Shown here one piece after another: positions 25,446 to 35,475 of a DNA stretch of 64,000 bases (the stretch's first letter is position 1; each line of letters begins with the position of its first letter). Where the stretch lies: positions 1 through 64,000 of the forward strand of contig CAMCUP010000004.1 of NCBI GenBank assembly GCA_945878885.1, in the 5' to 3' direction. The notes under the pieces were generated by a model. The model saw nothing but the letters and a program-made list of their open reading frames with translations. It had not been told where the DNA came from and made no database searches. Position numbers and translations under genes: made by a program. This DNA comes from Polynucleobacter meluiroseus (GTDB lineage: Bacteria; Pseudomonadota; Gammaproteobacteria; Burkholderiales; Burkholderiaceae).

Positions 25446-26732
25446 TTATTCGTCAGTAATTTCAGCCGAGTCGGCCGCTTCTATTAGTAATGTATCAATT
25501 ATTTTAGTGGGTTTCACACCTAAGGCGCGTACTTTTTCTGCAGAGCGAATTAAATTACCTTTGCCTGATTTCAATTTATTAAAGGCATCATGATACGAAG
25601 TTTGCGCCTGCTCAAGGCGTTGACCTAATTTTTGTAGGTCCTCAACAAAGCCAACAAATTTATCGTAAAGAGCGCCACACTGCCGCGAAATTTCTAGGGC
25701 ATTACGATTTTGTTGATCTTGTCGCCATAAATGGGCTACGGTTCTTAAAGTTGCCATTAAAGTGCTAGGGCAAACTAAGACAATATTTTTTGCAAGCGCT
25801 TCATCTTGTAAATTAGGCGAAGCTTTTATAGCCGCTATAAAGGCAGGCTCAATCGGAATAAACATTAAAACGAAATCAATCGCACCCAAGCCATGTAAGG
25901 AGCTATAGTTTTTACTTGAAAGATCTTGAATATGTTGGCGCAACGATTGCAGGTGTAAATGTAATTCTGCTTGGGCAATTTCAGGAGTGAGCGCTGCAGC
26001 ATAACGGGCATAGGCCGTAATTGAAACCTTGCTATCAACCACTAAATGACGGCCTTCTGGCAAGCGCACAACGACATCAGGCTGTAGGCGTGAGCCATCA
26101 GCTTGAGTATGACTATCTTGAACTACATATTCTTCACCTTTACGCAAACCAGAAGAATCTAGAATAGATTCGAGTACTAACTCACCCCAATTGCCTTGTA
26201 CTTTCGAATCGCCTTTAAGGGCTTGGGTAAGGGAGCGAGTTTCATCTGACATGCGCAAATTCAAACTAGAGAGCCGTTCAATTTCTGTTTTTAATGCAAA
26301 TCGTTCGCGTGCTTCGTTTTGATATGAAGTACTCACCTGCTCTTTAAATTCGGTGAGCTTCGTTTGCAGGGGCTTTAGTAAGGCATCTAAGCTGGTCGCA
26401 TTTTGCTCAGTAAAACGCTTACTTTTATCTTCTAAAATTTCATTGGCTAAATTTTTAAATTGCGCAGTAAGAGCTTCTTTAGCCTCGTTGAGTGCTTCGA
26501 TTCTAGCGACTGCTTGGCGGCGCTCAGAAGTTAATTCGGCTTCGAGTCGAATACTATTTTGAATCGCTAGATCACGCTCGGTACGCAGGCTTTCAATTAA
26601 GGAATTTTCAGAAAAAGTAAGGACCTGTTGATTTCTAAAAGCAGCTTTAAGGTTGAGGGCATAGACTAAAAGAGCTGCGCACAAGCCAACCAATAGACTA
26701 AATATAAGGAGGATAGGAAAATCTAGCGCCAT
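25446..26732 (-). CDS. rmuC: DNA recombination protein RmuC homologue
   Basis: RmuC limits inversions and rearrangements in E. coli; the conserved domain is nuclease-like. The 428-residue protein has one N-terminal membrane helix (residues 6-27), a coiled coil (about 40-160) and the RmuC domain with QGNWGELVLESILDSSGLRKGEEY and VVDSKVSITAY. These match the family core. It is the last gene of a minus-strand run that begins with hemA, though gaps of 29 and 97 bases may mark separate transcripts. Confidence 0.93.
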   Translation of the reverse strand: MALDFPILLIFSLLVGLCAALLVYALNLKAAFRNQQVLTFSENSLIESLRTERDLAIQNSIRLEAELTSERRQAVARIEALNEAKEALTAQFKNLANEILEDKSKRFTEQNATSLDALLKPLQTKLTEFKEQVSTSYQNEARERFALKTEIERLSSLNLRMSDETRSLTQALKGDSKVQGNWGELVLESILDSSGLRKGEEYVVQDSHTQADGSRLQPDVVVRLPEGRHLVVDSKVSITAYARYAAALTPEIAQAELHLHLQSLRQHIQDLSSKNYSSLHGLGAIDFVLMFIPIEPAFIAAIKASPNLQDEALAKNIVLVCPSTLMATLRTVAHLWRQDQQNRNALEISRQCGALYDKFVGFVEDLQKLGQRLEQAQTSYHDAFNKLKSGKGNLIRSAEKVRALGVKPTKIIDTLLIEAADSAEITDE

Positions 26733-26761
26733 GGCAATAGCTTACGCTAGTCGAGCCAGGC

Positions 26762-27070
26762 TTAAGGCTTGATCAATTTTTTGAGCTCACCGCTTTCATA
26801 CATTTCAGTCAAGATGTCAGAGCCACCAATAAATTCGCCGTTGATATAGAGCTGAGGAATGGTCGGCCAATTAGCATATTGTTTAATGCCTTGGCGAATA
26901 CCATCATCGTCAAACACATTTACGGTGTGCAGGTGCTCGACGCCACAGGCGCGCAAAATATTGATGGCATTACCAGAAAAGCCACACTGAGGAAACTGTG
27001 CAGTACCTTTCATGAATAACACCACTGGGTGGCTGGTAACAATTTCTTTAATTTGAGCTTGGGCGTCCAT
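26762..27070 (-). CDS. grxD: Monothiol glutaredoxin Grx4/GrxD
   Basis: Monothiol glutaredoxin that carries iron-sulfur clusters, 102 residues. The active site is QCGFSG, the single-Cys CGFS motif of the class, and WPTIPQLYINGEFIGGSDI holds the cis-Pro and glutathione site. The gene follows prmC with a 97-base gap that should contain its own promoter or a leader. hemA-prfA-prmC-grxD is a conserved order in betaproteobacteria. Confidence 0.96.
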   Translation of the reverse strand: MDAQAQIKEIVTSHPVVLFMKGTAQFPQCGFSGNAINILRACGVEHLHTVNVFDDDGIRQGIKQYANWPTIPQLYINGEFIGGSDILTEMYESGELKKLIKP

Positions 27071-27167
27071 ATTGATCCTTATTTATTACTTAATTTGATG
27101 TTTAGTTGTCGTTAATTACTTGGCCTAATTTTAAGACCGAATTGAAAATAGGGGTATTTAGCTACTT

Positions 27168-28046
27168 TTATTTACGGGCACTGACTACACGAGGATGGCC
27201 AGCTAGGTCGGCATAGGATTGTACGGCACTGAGACCAGCCTTTGCCATTATGGCAAGCACAGCTTCTAACTGATCATAGCCATGCTCAACTGCAAGTAAA
27301 CCCTGGGGGCGTAAAAAGTGGGAAGCCCCGTTAATAATTTCACGTAGACAAGTTAGGCCATCATCGCCATCGCTCAAGGCTCCCAGGGGTTCAAAGCGGA
27401 GATCGCCCTGCTGTAAATGGGAATCACCTGCTTGGATGTAGGGCGGATTACTGAGAATAAGGTCAAAAGTATCTGCGAAGTGGTCGCGCGGTAAAGCCTG
27501 ATACCAGCTACCTGCTAAAAATTGGATGCTTTTGGCCAAATTCAGGCGGTCTGTATTTAGCTTAGCAATGGCTAACGCTTCTACCGATGCATCGGTGGCC
27601 ATAATCTGTACTTGGTTTGAATGTTCATTTAAGCCACGCAAGGCCGCGGCAATAGCTAACGCAATTGCGCCCGAGCCAGTTCCTAAATCAAGAATTTGCA
27701 GCACTGGGTTAGGCTTTTTTTCACGCAGTAGAGTAATTTCACTAAGCGCTAAGTCAACCAATAATTCAGTTTCTGGCCGTGGTATGAGTACTGCGGCAGT
27801 CACCGTAAGCTCAATTTGATGAAAAGAGCGTGTGCCAATCAGGTAAGCAATTGGCTCACCAGCGCTACGTTTGGCTTCGAGATCATGCCAAGCTGCTAAA
27901 AAATCCTGAGTAAGTGGCATCTCGGCACGGCTGATCAAGGCCGATTTAGGCAACTGAAAATGGAGTGCAAATAAATATGCCAGTAAGCTACGCGCTTCAG
28001 CGGCAGGTAAATCAGTTTTGCTCAGTAGCGCGTGAATAGTTGACAT
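27168..28046 (-). CDS. prmC: Release factor N5-glutamine methyltransferase PrmC
   Basis: PrmC methylates the Gln of the GGQ motif in release factors and raises termination efficiency. The 292-residue protein has an N-terminal helical domain, the SAM-binding DLGTGSGAIA (120-129) and catalytic NPPY (200-203). It lies 19 bases downstream of prfA, its substrate, on the same strand, so the two are almost surely co-expressed. Confidence 0.96.
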   Translation of the reverse strand: MSTIHALLSKTDLPAAEARSLLAYLFALHFQLPKSALISRAEMPLTQDFLAAWHDLEAKRSAGEPIAYLIGTRSFHQIELTVTAAVLIPRPETELLVDLALSEITLLREKKPNPVLQILDLGTGSGAIALAIAAALRGLNEHSNQVQIMATDASVEALAIAKLNTDRLNLAKSIQFLAGSWYQALPRDHFADTFDLILSNPPYIQAGDSHLQQGDLRFEPLGALSDGDDGLTCLREIINGASHFLRPQGLLAVEHGYDQLEAVLAIMAKAGLSAVQSYADLAGHPRVVSARK

Positions 28047-28065
28047 AAGACGAATTAATTACGGC

Positions 28066-29145
28066 TTAATTATCACCAAGGGCTGCCAATAGCTCGGCCT
28101 GATGTTCGGTAGCGAGGGCATTCATGAGGTCACCCAAATCGCCATCCATCATCGCATCAATTTTATATAGGGTGAGATTAATGCGATGGTCGGTAATTCG
28201 ACCTTGAGGAAAATTGTAGGTACGAATACGATCACTACGGTCGCCCGAGCCAATGAGTGATTTGCGTGTTTGCGCTTCGTGTTGATGGTGCTCACGTTGG
28301 CGTGCATCCATAATGCGCGCAACAAGTACTTTCATGGCTTGATCTTTGTTACGGTGCTGGCTTCGATCATCTTGGCATTCAACCACAATACCTGTGGGTA
28401 GGTGGGTAATGCGTACCGCTGAATCGGTTTTATTAATATGCTGCCCACCAGCACCAGATGCACGAAAGGTGTCGATACGTAAGTCGGTGGGATTAATTTT
28501 TACTGCCTCAATTTCATCTGCTTCAGGCATAACTGCCACCGTACAGGCTGAGGTGTGGATTCGCCCTTGCGTTTCTGTTTGGGGTACGCGTTGTACGCGG
28601 TGTCCTCCAGATTCAAATTTCATACGGGCATAAACCGACTGGCCAATTAAACGTAAGACGACCTCTTTATAGCCACCTAAATCGGATTCAGCAGCGCTGA
28701 CTACTTCAACTTTCCAGCCCTGACGTTCTGCAAAACGGGTGTACATCCGCAATAAATTACTGGCAAAGAGCGCGCTCTCATCACCGCCGGTACCAGCACG
28801 AATTTCGAGAAAGACATTGCGCTCATCGTTTTCATCCTTGGGTAAAAGTAGAGTTTGCAAGCTAGCTTCCAGCTCAAGCATTTGATTAGCAGCTTGTTTT
28901 TGTTCTTCATCGGCAAAAGTTTTCATTTCAGGATCAAAGCGTATTTCTTCAGCAGCCTGAAGATTAGCTTCAGCTTGACGATAAAAACCAAATTGTTCAA
29001 CTACAGTAGCAATTTCAGCGTGTTCACGCGTCAATTTGCGATAGGAGTCCATGTCCTTGGTTGACTCAGATGAAGTTAAGAGAGAGTTGAGCTCAGCCAA
29101 ACGGGTATCAAGATACTCCAGCTTAGCCCGCATGCTGGGTTTCAT
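28066..29145 (-). CDS. prfA: Peptide chain release factor 1
   Basis: RF1 reads UAA and UAG and releases the finished peptide. The 359-residue protein has the peptide-release motif GGQ at residues 233-235, and the stop-codon selector PxT appears as PQT at 188-190 (PAT in E. coli). The start [10 protein letters not shown] matches the family. Its ATG follows the TAG stop of hemA directly, and prmC follows. Confidence 0.97.
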   Translation of the reverse strand: MKPSMRAKLEYLDTRLAELNSLLTSSESTKDMDSYRKLTREHAEIATVVEQFGFYRQAEANLQAAEEIRFDPEMKTFADEEQKQAANQMLELEASLQTLLLPKDENDERNVFLEIRAGTGGDESALFASNLLRMYTRFAERQGWKVEVVSAAESDLGGYKEVVLRLIGQSVYARMKFESGGHRVQRVPQTETQGRIHTSACTVAVMPEADEIEAVKINPTDLRIDTFRASGAGGQHINKTDSAVRITHLPTGIVVECQDDRSQHRNKDQAMKVLVARIMDARQREHHQHEAQTRKSLIGSGDRSDRIRTYNFPQGRITDHRINLTLYKIDAMMDGDLGDLMNALATEHQAELLAALGDN

Positions 29146-30513
29146 CTAATGTTTTGGCTTGGCTGGTTTGAAATCGCTAACGGAGTCTGATTGGTTATCT
29201 GTGCTAGAGCTTACAGCATGCGCTAGGAAAAGTTTTGGTAAGAGTTTAATCAGGGCATCCCGTTCTGCGCCATTAGCGTGTTGCAAGGCATGCAATGAAC
29301 CATGTAAAAATTTATTGGTTAAGCCTTGTGCCATCAAATTTAAAACCTCGAGTGGATCATCGCCACGCATCAAGCGCTTCATTGCACGCTCTAATTCAAT
29401 TTGCCGCAGATGTTCACCGCGTTGTTGAATATCTTGAATCAAGGGCACTGCATCGCGCCCTTGTAACCAATGCATAAAATTACCCACCCGATCAGTGATG
29501 ATAGCTTCGGCTTGATCAACTGCCGCTAAGCGGAGTGAGGCACCAGTTTGAATCATTGCGCCAAGATCGTCAACAGTATATAAATACACATCGTTGAGGC
29601 GAGCGATTTCGGGTTCAAAATCACGTGGGACTGCGAGATCGATCATCACCATGGGTTTGCGTCGTCGGAGTTTGAGAGCGCTCTCAACCATACCCAAGCC
29701 AATAATCGGCAATGAACTGGCGGTGCTTGAAATGATAATATCAAAATCGTGTAGTCGGCTTGGCAACTCAGATAAGCGTAGTGTTTCAGTTTGTATGCCT
29801 TGTGCAGAAATTGCATCTGCTAACTCTTGTCCACGTTCGAGGGTACGATTAGCTACGGCTGCAAGTGCCGGTTTTCGGGCTACAAAATGAGTAGCACATA
29901 GCGAGATCATTTCACCAGCACCAATAAATAAAATTTTTTGTTCCGAGAGTTTTTCAAAAATTCGTTCAGATAGGCGTACTGCGGCTGCCGCCATCGAAAT
30001 TGAATGGGCGCCAATTTCAGTTGAGCCGCGCACTTCCTTGGCCACAGCAAAAGTTTTCTGAAATAACTGATTGAGATACGTGCCCAAGGTGCCAGCTTCA
30101 TTAGCAGAGCGGACCGCCTCTTTCATTTGCCCCAAAATTTGGGTTTCACCGATTACCATCGAATCAAGACCACAAGCCACTCGAAAGACATGCCTTACTG
30201 CATCCGATTGCGGTAGTGAGTAGAGGTGTGGCTCTAAAGTGCTAGGAGCCAATTTTTGGCTTCTTGCCAGCCAATCGAAAGTGGCAGTGTGCAGTAGTGT
30301 TTCAGATTCAGCATCATTAGCGGCGCAATAGAGCTCAGTGCGGTTACAGGTCGATAAAATGGTTGCTTCGGGCAGGTGAGCGCTATTTACGCTACTGAGA
30401 TAGGAGCGTAAATCAAGGAGCGCATCTTGGAGAGATTCAGGATCAAAAGCCACCTTTTCCCGAACTGCCACTGGCGCTGTGTGATGATTGATGCCTAGTG
30501 TCAGCAGCTTCAT
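29146..30513 (-). CDS. hemA: Glutamyl-tRNA reductase HemA
   Basis: HemA reduces glutamyl-tRNA to glutamate semialdehyde, the first step of tetrapyrrole synthesis. The 455-residue protein has the nucleophile Cys56 in STCNRTELY, the NADPH-binding [10 protein letters not shown], and a C-terminal dimerisation domain. The start [15 protein letters not shown] is typical. It heads the minus-strand set hemA-prfA-prmC. Its first codons overlap, on the other strand, possible starts of a small membrane protein gene. Confidence 0.97.
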   Translation of the reverse strand: MKLLTLGINHHTAPVAVREKVAFDPESLQDALLDLRSYLSSVNSAHLPEATILSTCNRTELYCAANDAESETLLHTATFDWLARSQKLAPSTLEPHLYSLPQSDAVRHVFRVACGLDSMVIGETQILGQMKEAVRSANEAGTLGTYLNQLFQKTFAVAKEVRGSTEIGAHSISMAAAAVRLSERIFEKLSEQKILFIGAGEMISLCATHFVARKPALAAVANRTLERGQELADAISAQGIQTETLRLSELPSRLHDFDIIISSTASSLPIIGLGMVESALKLRRRKPMVMIDLAVPRDFEPEIARLNDVYLYTVDDLGAMIQTGASLRLAAVDQAEAIITDRVGNFMHWLQGRDAVPLIQDIQQRGEHLRQIELERAMKRLMRGDDPLEVLNLMAQGLTNKFLHGSLHALQHANGAERDALIKLLPKLFLAHAVSSSTDNQSDSVSDFKPAKPKH

Positions 30514-30529
30514 GTTGATGATTATAGAT

Positions 30530-30826
30530 ATGATGGCGTTATTAATGGGGATAGTAATGGGGTTTTTAGCTTTTCTGTTGCTCGGAGGCGCGGTTGGCTG
30601 GTCAGCCTGGTATTTCTATCCCACAGCAAAAACTACACCGAGCCATGGCCTCAAGCGGCTAAAACCAATTATGGGTGCAAGCATTGCTGGTTTTATTGGG
30701 GCTTGGGCCGGCTCTTTTTTAGCCTTGCTTTGTGGCCTAGTAAAACCAGGTCAAATGCTCGAATGGTTGATTGCTATCTTAGCAGCGTGGTTGGTGGCAG
30801 CGGTTTACACGGCCTTTACGCAGTAG
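30530..30826 (+). CDS. Small membrane protein of unknown function
   Basis: About 98 residues with three predicted membrane helices ([56 protein letters not shown]). Glycine-rich helices and the three-helix form recall the GlsB/YeaQ stress proteins, but the match is weak and I do not assign the family. The start is uncertain: in-frame ATG codons occur at 30491, 30512, 30518, 30530 and 30533. The first ones lie inside hemA on the other strand. The 3' end overlaps ung by 11 bases. Confidence 0.65.
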   Translation: MMALLMGIVMGFLAFLLLGGAVGWSAWYFYPTAKTTPSHGLKRLKPIMGASIAGFIGAWAGSFLALLCGLVKPGQMLEWLIAILAAWLVAAVYTAFTQ

Positions 30827-31553
30827 CCCAGGTAATTTCTGCCTTACCAAGGTTTTTAAGCCATTGATTTGTTTGGATAAAATGCCCGCAACTGGCCATA
30901 TTGCCAGGCTGTAAAAAAGGCTTGGTGGTTTTATAAACCCCTAGGCCTGAGGGATGAGAGGCCTGCAAAATGGCCGAACATTTTGTAGGATCCGACGATT
31001 CAATCAAGGGCAATTTAGATTGGGCATGAGCGCCCCATAAAAGCCAAACTAAATTAGGACGTTGCTGTACTAATTGACAAATAAGTTGATCAATTAGGCT
31101 ATTCCAGCCCAACTGTGTATGGCTAGCTGGTTCACCCAGTCGCACGCTCAAGGCTGTATTGAGGAGCAAGACCCCTTGGCGTGCCCAATCGGTGAGGTCG
31201 CCATGTGCTAGAGGACCAAATCCTTCAAGCACAAGGGCTTTACTAATATTGCGCAATGAACTGGGAAATTGCTTAGAGCGCGGCGAAATCGTAGCGGGAA
31301 TCGAGAATGCAAGTCCTTGCGCCAAACCTGGTGAGTGATAGGGGTCTTGGCCCAAAATGACCGCCTTAACTTGGTCGACTGGGGTAAGTTGCAGGGCCTT
31401 AAAAAAAGCTTCGGGAGGCGGGCAAATGGTTTTCGGATAGCAATCGATTTCAGCATGAAGGCGAGCTTCTAAATTGTGCCAGGCGGGTGTCTGTAAATAA
31501 TCATGCAACAACGCTTGCCAAGCCAATGGAATAGCCTCAGTTAAATTTCTCAT
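30816..31553 (-). CDS. ung: Uracil-DNA glycosylase (family 1)
   Basis: Ung removes uracil from DNA in base excision repair. The 245-residue protein has motif A GQDPYH (68-73, catalytic Asp70), the uracil pocket LLNTALSVRLGEPASH, and the minor-groove loop HPSGLG (200-205) with the catalytic His and the DNA-intercalating Leu. The segment between that loop and the next conserved GHF is longer than in E. coli. The ATG at 31553, 17 bases inside the M61 peptidase gene, is preferred over a TTG at 31580. Confidence 0.95.
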   Translation of the reverse strand: MRNLTEAIPLAWQALLHDYLQTPAWHNLEARLHAEIDCYPKTICPPPEAFFKALQLTPVDQVKAVILGQDPYHSPGLAQGLAFSIPATISPRSKQFPSSLRNISKALVLEGFGPLAHGDLTDWARQGVLLLNTALSVRLGEPASHTQLGWNSLIDQLICQLVQQRPNLVWLLWGAHAQSKLPLIESSDPTKCSAILQASHPSGLGVYKTTKPFLQPGNMASCGHFIQTNQWLKNLGKAEITWATA

Positions 31554-33360
31554 TGCTAGGCAGTAATTGATATTGGGCAATTGGCTCGGGCATTTTTAGT
31601 TGTAAGCGTGCCTCATGCTCAATATCTTGGCGAAAATAACGGATCCGTATTCGCTCACCAAGTATTAATTGTCCAAGAATTTGGTTCCAGCGAGGTACGG
31701 TCACACGTTGTTCATTAATGCTGATTAGCAAATCGTGAGGTGCGAGGCCAGCAATTTGCGCAAAACCCCCTTCAAATACGTGAGTAATTTTGAACCAGCC
31801 CTGCACGTCAACAAAACGTAAGCCAAAATCAAGCTTAAGTTGTTCGGTCTGAGAAAAAGTTTTTAGTTTGACTCGCACAAAGTTTGGATCAAACCATTCC
31901 TCTAAAGGAATATCTTCAGTACCAAAAATATAACGCGCTTTAAATTCTTTCCATGGCTTCGCAAATTCAGGGCCTAAGAGCACCAATACAATTGCATCAA
32001 GCCCGTCTTCAGGGACACCTTTTTGGGTGCGGCCATGCCATTTCCAGAGTAAGCGCAAGGCGTCATCTAATGATTTTCTTTGTTGCGAAAAGTGACGAAT
32101 TAGTAAATCCAGCCCCAAAGCTAGCAATGCCCCCTTGCCGTAATAACTAACGACAGCATTGGGAGTATTTTCATCGCTTTGATAGTATTTTGTCCAAGCG
32201 TCAAAAGAGCTATCGGCTAAGCTTTGTTTATGTCGCCCTGCGCCGCGCAACACCCCATTCCAATTATTGGCGACACACTCGAGATAGACTTTAAGAGAAA
32301 TACGCTTACTACGTAATAGTAGTAAATCATCGTAGTAACTGGTAAAGCCTTCAAACAGCCACAGTAAACGGGTATGAATCCGCTGATCTAAGTGGTAAGG
32401 TTGAAATACTTTTGCTTGAATGCGTTTAACTAACCAAGCATGAAAATATTCGTGACTACATAAACCCAAAAATTCGCGGTAAGTCGTTTCATCGAGATTT
32501 GCATTGATTTGCGGAATTTGATCGCGTCGGCAAAGTAAGGCCGTACTATTTCGGTGCTCAAGTCCGCCATAGCCGGCAAGCAAGGCATTCACTAAAAAAG
32601 TGTAGTTACTAAAGGGCGGTTTTTGTGTTTTCGGTTCAAAAATTTGAATCGCTGCATTACAGATGGCTTGTAAATCAGTACCAAGTCGCTTGGCATCAAT
32701 TTCGAGTCGACATCCTTGTATGGCCATGGTGTGCGGTACGCCGCCAGCTTTCCAGCGCACGAATTGAAATTGACCCAGCGCAAAGGGGTGATCCAATAAA
32801 TCATCATAGTTGCGCGCCAAATAAAATCCAAATCCTTGTGGATCAAGTTTGGCACTAGTCAGTGTAGTTTGGACTTGCCAGTCGTTCGCTTGCTTTAAAG
32901 TTTGTGCCGGTGGCACCAATATGAGTGAGCACGGAAGATCAGTTTGACCAAGCACGGCCAAACAAAGACTGCTGGCGTTAAAAAATCCACGGTCTTGATC
33001 TAGGTAGGCGCTTCGTACTGAAGAATCAAAGGCGTAAATTGAAGCATTGACTTCTACTGGACCATCGACGGGGGGTAGTCGCCAACGATCATTATCTAGG
33101 CGCTCTAATTTTAATGGCTTTAGGCTAGAGCCCTTTTTAGCAAAGGCCTCTAAAAATTCAATGTGTTTGCTAAAGTCGCGAATAAGATAGCTGCCTGGAA
33201 TCCAAGCTGGCATTTGAATGATTTGCCCTTCGGGATGTGGCTTAAGAATTAGTAAATTTACCTGGAAATGATGGCCGATTAAATCTGCAGGCCAAATGGT
33301 GTACTGAATTTCAAAGGGTTCATCATCATTTATGGGTGAATTGGTGAGGTGAGTAGACAT
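31537..33360 (-). CDS. M61-family metallopeptidase with PDZ domain
   Basis: Zinc peptidase related to glycyl aminopeptidase, 607 residues. The zinc motif HEYFH is at 303-307 and the third ligand Glu at about 337 in WLFEGFTSYYDD. The N-terminal domain has the family's WIPGSYLIRDF. A PDZ domain lies near the C-terminus (about 515-590, VFEGGFAQIAGLAPHDLLISIN). No signal peptide is seen, so it is probably cytoplasmic. The natural substrate is unknown. It overlaps ung by 17 bases and is 17 bases downstream of dsbC. Confidence 0.92.
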   Translation of the reverse strand: MSTHLTNSPINDDEPFEIQYTIWPADLIGHHFQVNLLILKPHPEGQIIQMPAWIPGSYLIRDFSKHIEFLEAFAKKGSSLKPLKLERLDNDRWRLPPVDGPVEVNASIYAFDSSVRSAYLDQDRGFFNASSLCLAVLGQTDLPCSLILVPPAQTLKQANDWQVQTTLTSAKLDPQGFGFYLARNYDDLLDHPFALGQFQFVRWKAGGVPHTMAIQGCRLEIDAKRLGTDLQAICNAAIQIFEPKTQKPPFSNYTFLVNALLAGYGGLEHRNSTALLCRRDQIPQINANLDETTYREFLGLCSHEYFHAWLVKRIQAKVFQPYHLDQRIHTRLLWLFEGFTSYYDDLLLLRSKRISLKVYLECVANNWNGVLRGAGRHKQSLADSSFDAWTKYYQSDENTPNAVVSYYGKGALLALGLDLLIRHFSQQRKSLDDALRLLWKWHGRTQKGVPEDGLDAIVLVLLGPEFAKPWKEFKARYIFGTEDIPLEEWFDPNFVRVKLKTFSQTEQLKLDFGLRFVDVQGWFKITHVFEGGFAQIAGLAPHDLLISINEQRVTVPRWNQILGQLILGERIRIRYFRQDIEHEARLQLKMPEPIAQYQLLPSNEKFN

Positions 33361-33377
33361 AGCTCTGCGTTTGGCGC

Positions 33378-34196
33378 TTACTTTAAAGTGGCCAATTTTT
33401 TCTCAATATCGCTAACTTGAGCTGCACCTGGAATACGTGTTCCATCAGTAAAAAATAAAGTTGGCGTACCGGTGACAGAATAGGTTTTGGCCAGTGCCTG
33501 ATTTTTTTCGATTGGCGTTGTGCAATCGCTTTTGCCCGTAGGCGAAACGTCCTTAATCATCCAGTCATGCCAAGCCTTTAATGGATCAGCCGCACACCAA
33601 ATTTGTTTTGATTTTACAGCAGAGTCAGGTGAGAGAATGGGCGTTAAGTAGGTATAGATGGTTATATTATCTAAAGATTGGATAGCTTTTTCAAGGCGCT
33701 TACAGTAGCCGCAATTAGGATCAGCAAAAATCGCAAGCTGCCTACTTCCGTTACCGCGCACATCTTTCAAGGCATTACTTGGTGCTAGATCGGCCCAGCG
33801 AATGCGATTTAAATCAGACTGACGAATTTCTGTCAGATTTTTACCGCTGGCTATTTCAATGAGATTACCTTGAATTAAATACTTGGTATTGGCATCGGTA
33901 TAGATAATTTCATTACCCACCTGAACTTCATAAATGCCAGCAACTGGGCTGGTAATCACCCCTTTCACATTTGCAGCCGAACCCAACTTTTTTTGTAGAT
34001 CCGCTTTAATGGCGCGTTCAGCACTGCCAGAGCCGATGATCGCACTAGGGGCAGTTGGCACACTTGGAGTAGTCCCTGTACTTGGCGCAGTTGTTTTACT
34101 GGGAGCACTTTGCGCACTTACTTGCGCAATAAATAGCGAGAGTAGCAATGTGCACCAAAAATTACTTATATATGGTGTAGCAAAAATCTTATTCAA
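33378..34196 (-). CDS. dsbC: Thiol:disulfide interchange protein DsbC
   Basis: Periplasmic disulfide isomerase, 272 residues. A signal peptide (about residues 1-28) and a Pro/Thr/Ser-rich linker precede the dimerisation domain and the thioredoxin-like domain with active site CGYC (162-165) and cis-Pro in TGTPTLFF. It starts with TTG at 34196: no ATG exists before the signal peptide and an AGGAG site lies eight bases upstream. The start overlaps the end of ubiH by eight bases. The low-complexity linker is longer than in E. coli DsbC. Confidence 0.93.
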   Translation of the reverse strand: MNKIFATPYISNFWCTLLLSLFIAQVSAQSAPSKTTAPSTGTTPSVPTAPSAIIGSGSAERAIKADLQKKLGSAANVKGVITSPVAGIYEVQVGNEIIYTDANTKYLIQGNLIEIASGKNLTEIRQSDLNRIRWADLAPSNALKDVRGNGSRQLAIFADPNCGYCKRLEKAIQSLDNITIYTYLTPILSPDSAVKSKQIWCAADPLKAWHDWMIKDVSPTGKSDCTTPIEKNQALAKTYSVTGTPTLFFTDGTRIPGAAQVSDIEKKLATLK

Positions 34197-35436
34197 AGTG
34201 AGTTTCTCCTAAGGCTTGATGAATTAAACGGCGTTTTAATAAATGACTGCGGTTAACAAAGCCTAGCCCCCAGTTACGAAGACCCTGTTCAAAGCTACTT
34301 TGAGCGCTAAAAAGTTTTTTCAACCGATCAGTTAACCAAAGTAAGGCACTAGTATCGCCTTGACGCTGTCGTTCATAGCGACGCAACAAAATAAGGTCGT
34401 TAATCTGGCGAAAAGATTCGCGCTTTTCCAGCACATGTAAGAGCCTGGCCACATCACGCAAGCCTAAATTAAGGCCTTGTCCTGCCAAGGGGTGCATAAC
34501 ATGCGCCGCATCACCCACCAACACTACTTGAGGGTTAAGCGCTGGACCAATCAGTTGGGCTGCACGAATTTTGCTTAAAGGAAATGCTGCTGGTTGAGAA
34601 TTCAAATGAAGGCTTCCTAAGGTAGCAACGATTGCGCCATGTGCCACTTCGGCAAATTGGGCTACCCAACCCGCCTTATCTAGGCTTAATAGCGTAGCAG
34701 CATTTTGTGGAGATGTAGACCACACCATCGAGACCTGTTTGCCAGGTAATGGCAACATGGCAAGAATATCACCGTTACCTAAAAACCATTGATAAGCAGT
34801 TTCAAGGTGCGGGTATTCACAAAGCCAATTTGCGACCACTGCACTTTGTTGATACTCATCTTGTTTGACAGTAATGCCTGCCAAATCACGAATATATGAG
34901 CGCGCACCATCTGCACCTACCACTAACTTGACGCTAATTTCTGCATGGTTATCAAGGATTAGTTTGACTTCTGAGTCAGCAAATTCTAGTTGGCTAACAA
35001 GGGCATCAACCTGCTCGAGTTTATTTTGAAAGCGGCTGGCCTGATCAAGCGTATGTTCAATTAAATTAGCCTCACCAATCCACGCTAGTTGTGGCGTACC
35101 AGCCTCAAAAGCTGAAAAATGCAGTTGATCTTGGGGGCCGTTGCGATCGCCAAAAATACGCATTTCTCTAACGACTTGTAAGCGATTTAATTCAAGCGCA
35201 TCCCAGATCTGAATTTTCTTGAAGAGTGCTTGGGTGCTGGGTGAAAAAGCATAAATGCGTTGCCCCCATTGACCTGACTCAGGTGCTAGTAATGGCTGAT
35301 TCTGCACCGGTGCAATGTGAGCGACAGAAAGCCCAAGTTGCGCTAATCCCAGGGCACAAGCTTTGCCAGTCAGCCCAGCTCCAACGACGGCAATATCAAA
35401 TTGACGTGGCTTAAAAGAGGGCGGCAAAGAGGGCAT
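34189..35436 (-). CDS. ubiH: UbiH/UbiF/VisC-family FAD-dependent hydroxylase
   Basis: Flavin monooxygenase of the ubiquinone pathway, 415 residues. It has the FAD-binding [18 protein letters not shown] near the start, the [12 protein letters not shown] motif and [21 protein letters not shown]. These place it in the UbiH/UbiF/UbiI group; which ring position it hydroxylates cannot be decided from sequence alone. Coq7, at 48657, does the C6-type step in the same pathway. The gene diverges from ychF. Confidence 0.9.
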   Translation of the reverse strand: MPSLPPSFKPRQFDIAVVGAGLTGKACALGLAQLGLSVAHIAPVQNQPLLAPESGQWGQRIYAFSPSTQALFKKIQIWDALELNRLQVVREMRIFGDRNGPQDQLHFSAFEAGTPQLAWIGEANLIEHTLDQASRFQNKLEQVDALVSQLEFADSEVKLILDNHAEISVKLVVGADGARSYIRDLAGITVKQDEYQQSAVVANWLCEYPHLETAYQWFLGNGDILAMLPLPGKQVSMVWSTSPQNAATLLSLDKAGWVAQFAEVAHGAIVATLGSLHLNSQPAAFPLSKIRAAQLIGPALNPQVVLVGDAAHVMHPLAGQGLNLGLRDVARLLHVLEKRESFRQINDLILLRRYERQRQGDTSALLWLTDRLKKLFSAQSSFEQGLRNWGLGFVNRSHLLKRRLIHQALGETHFE

Positions 35437-35475
35437 AACCTGATGATAGCGAAAAAGCCCCTTTACAATAGCCCT

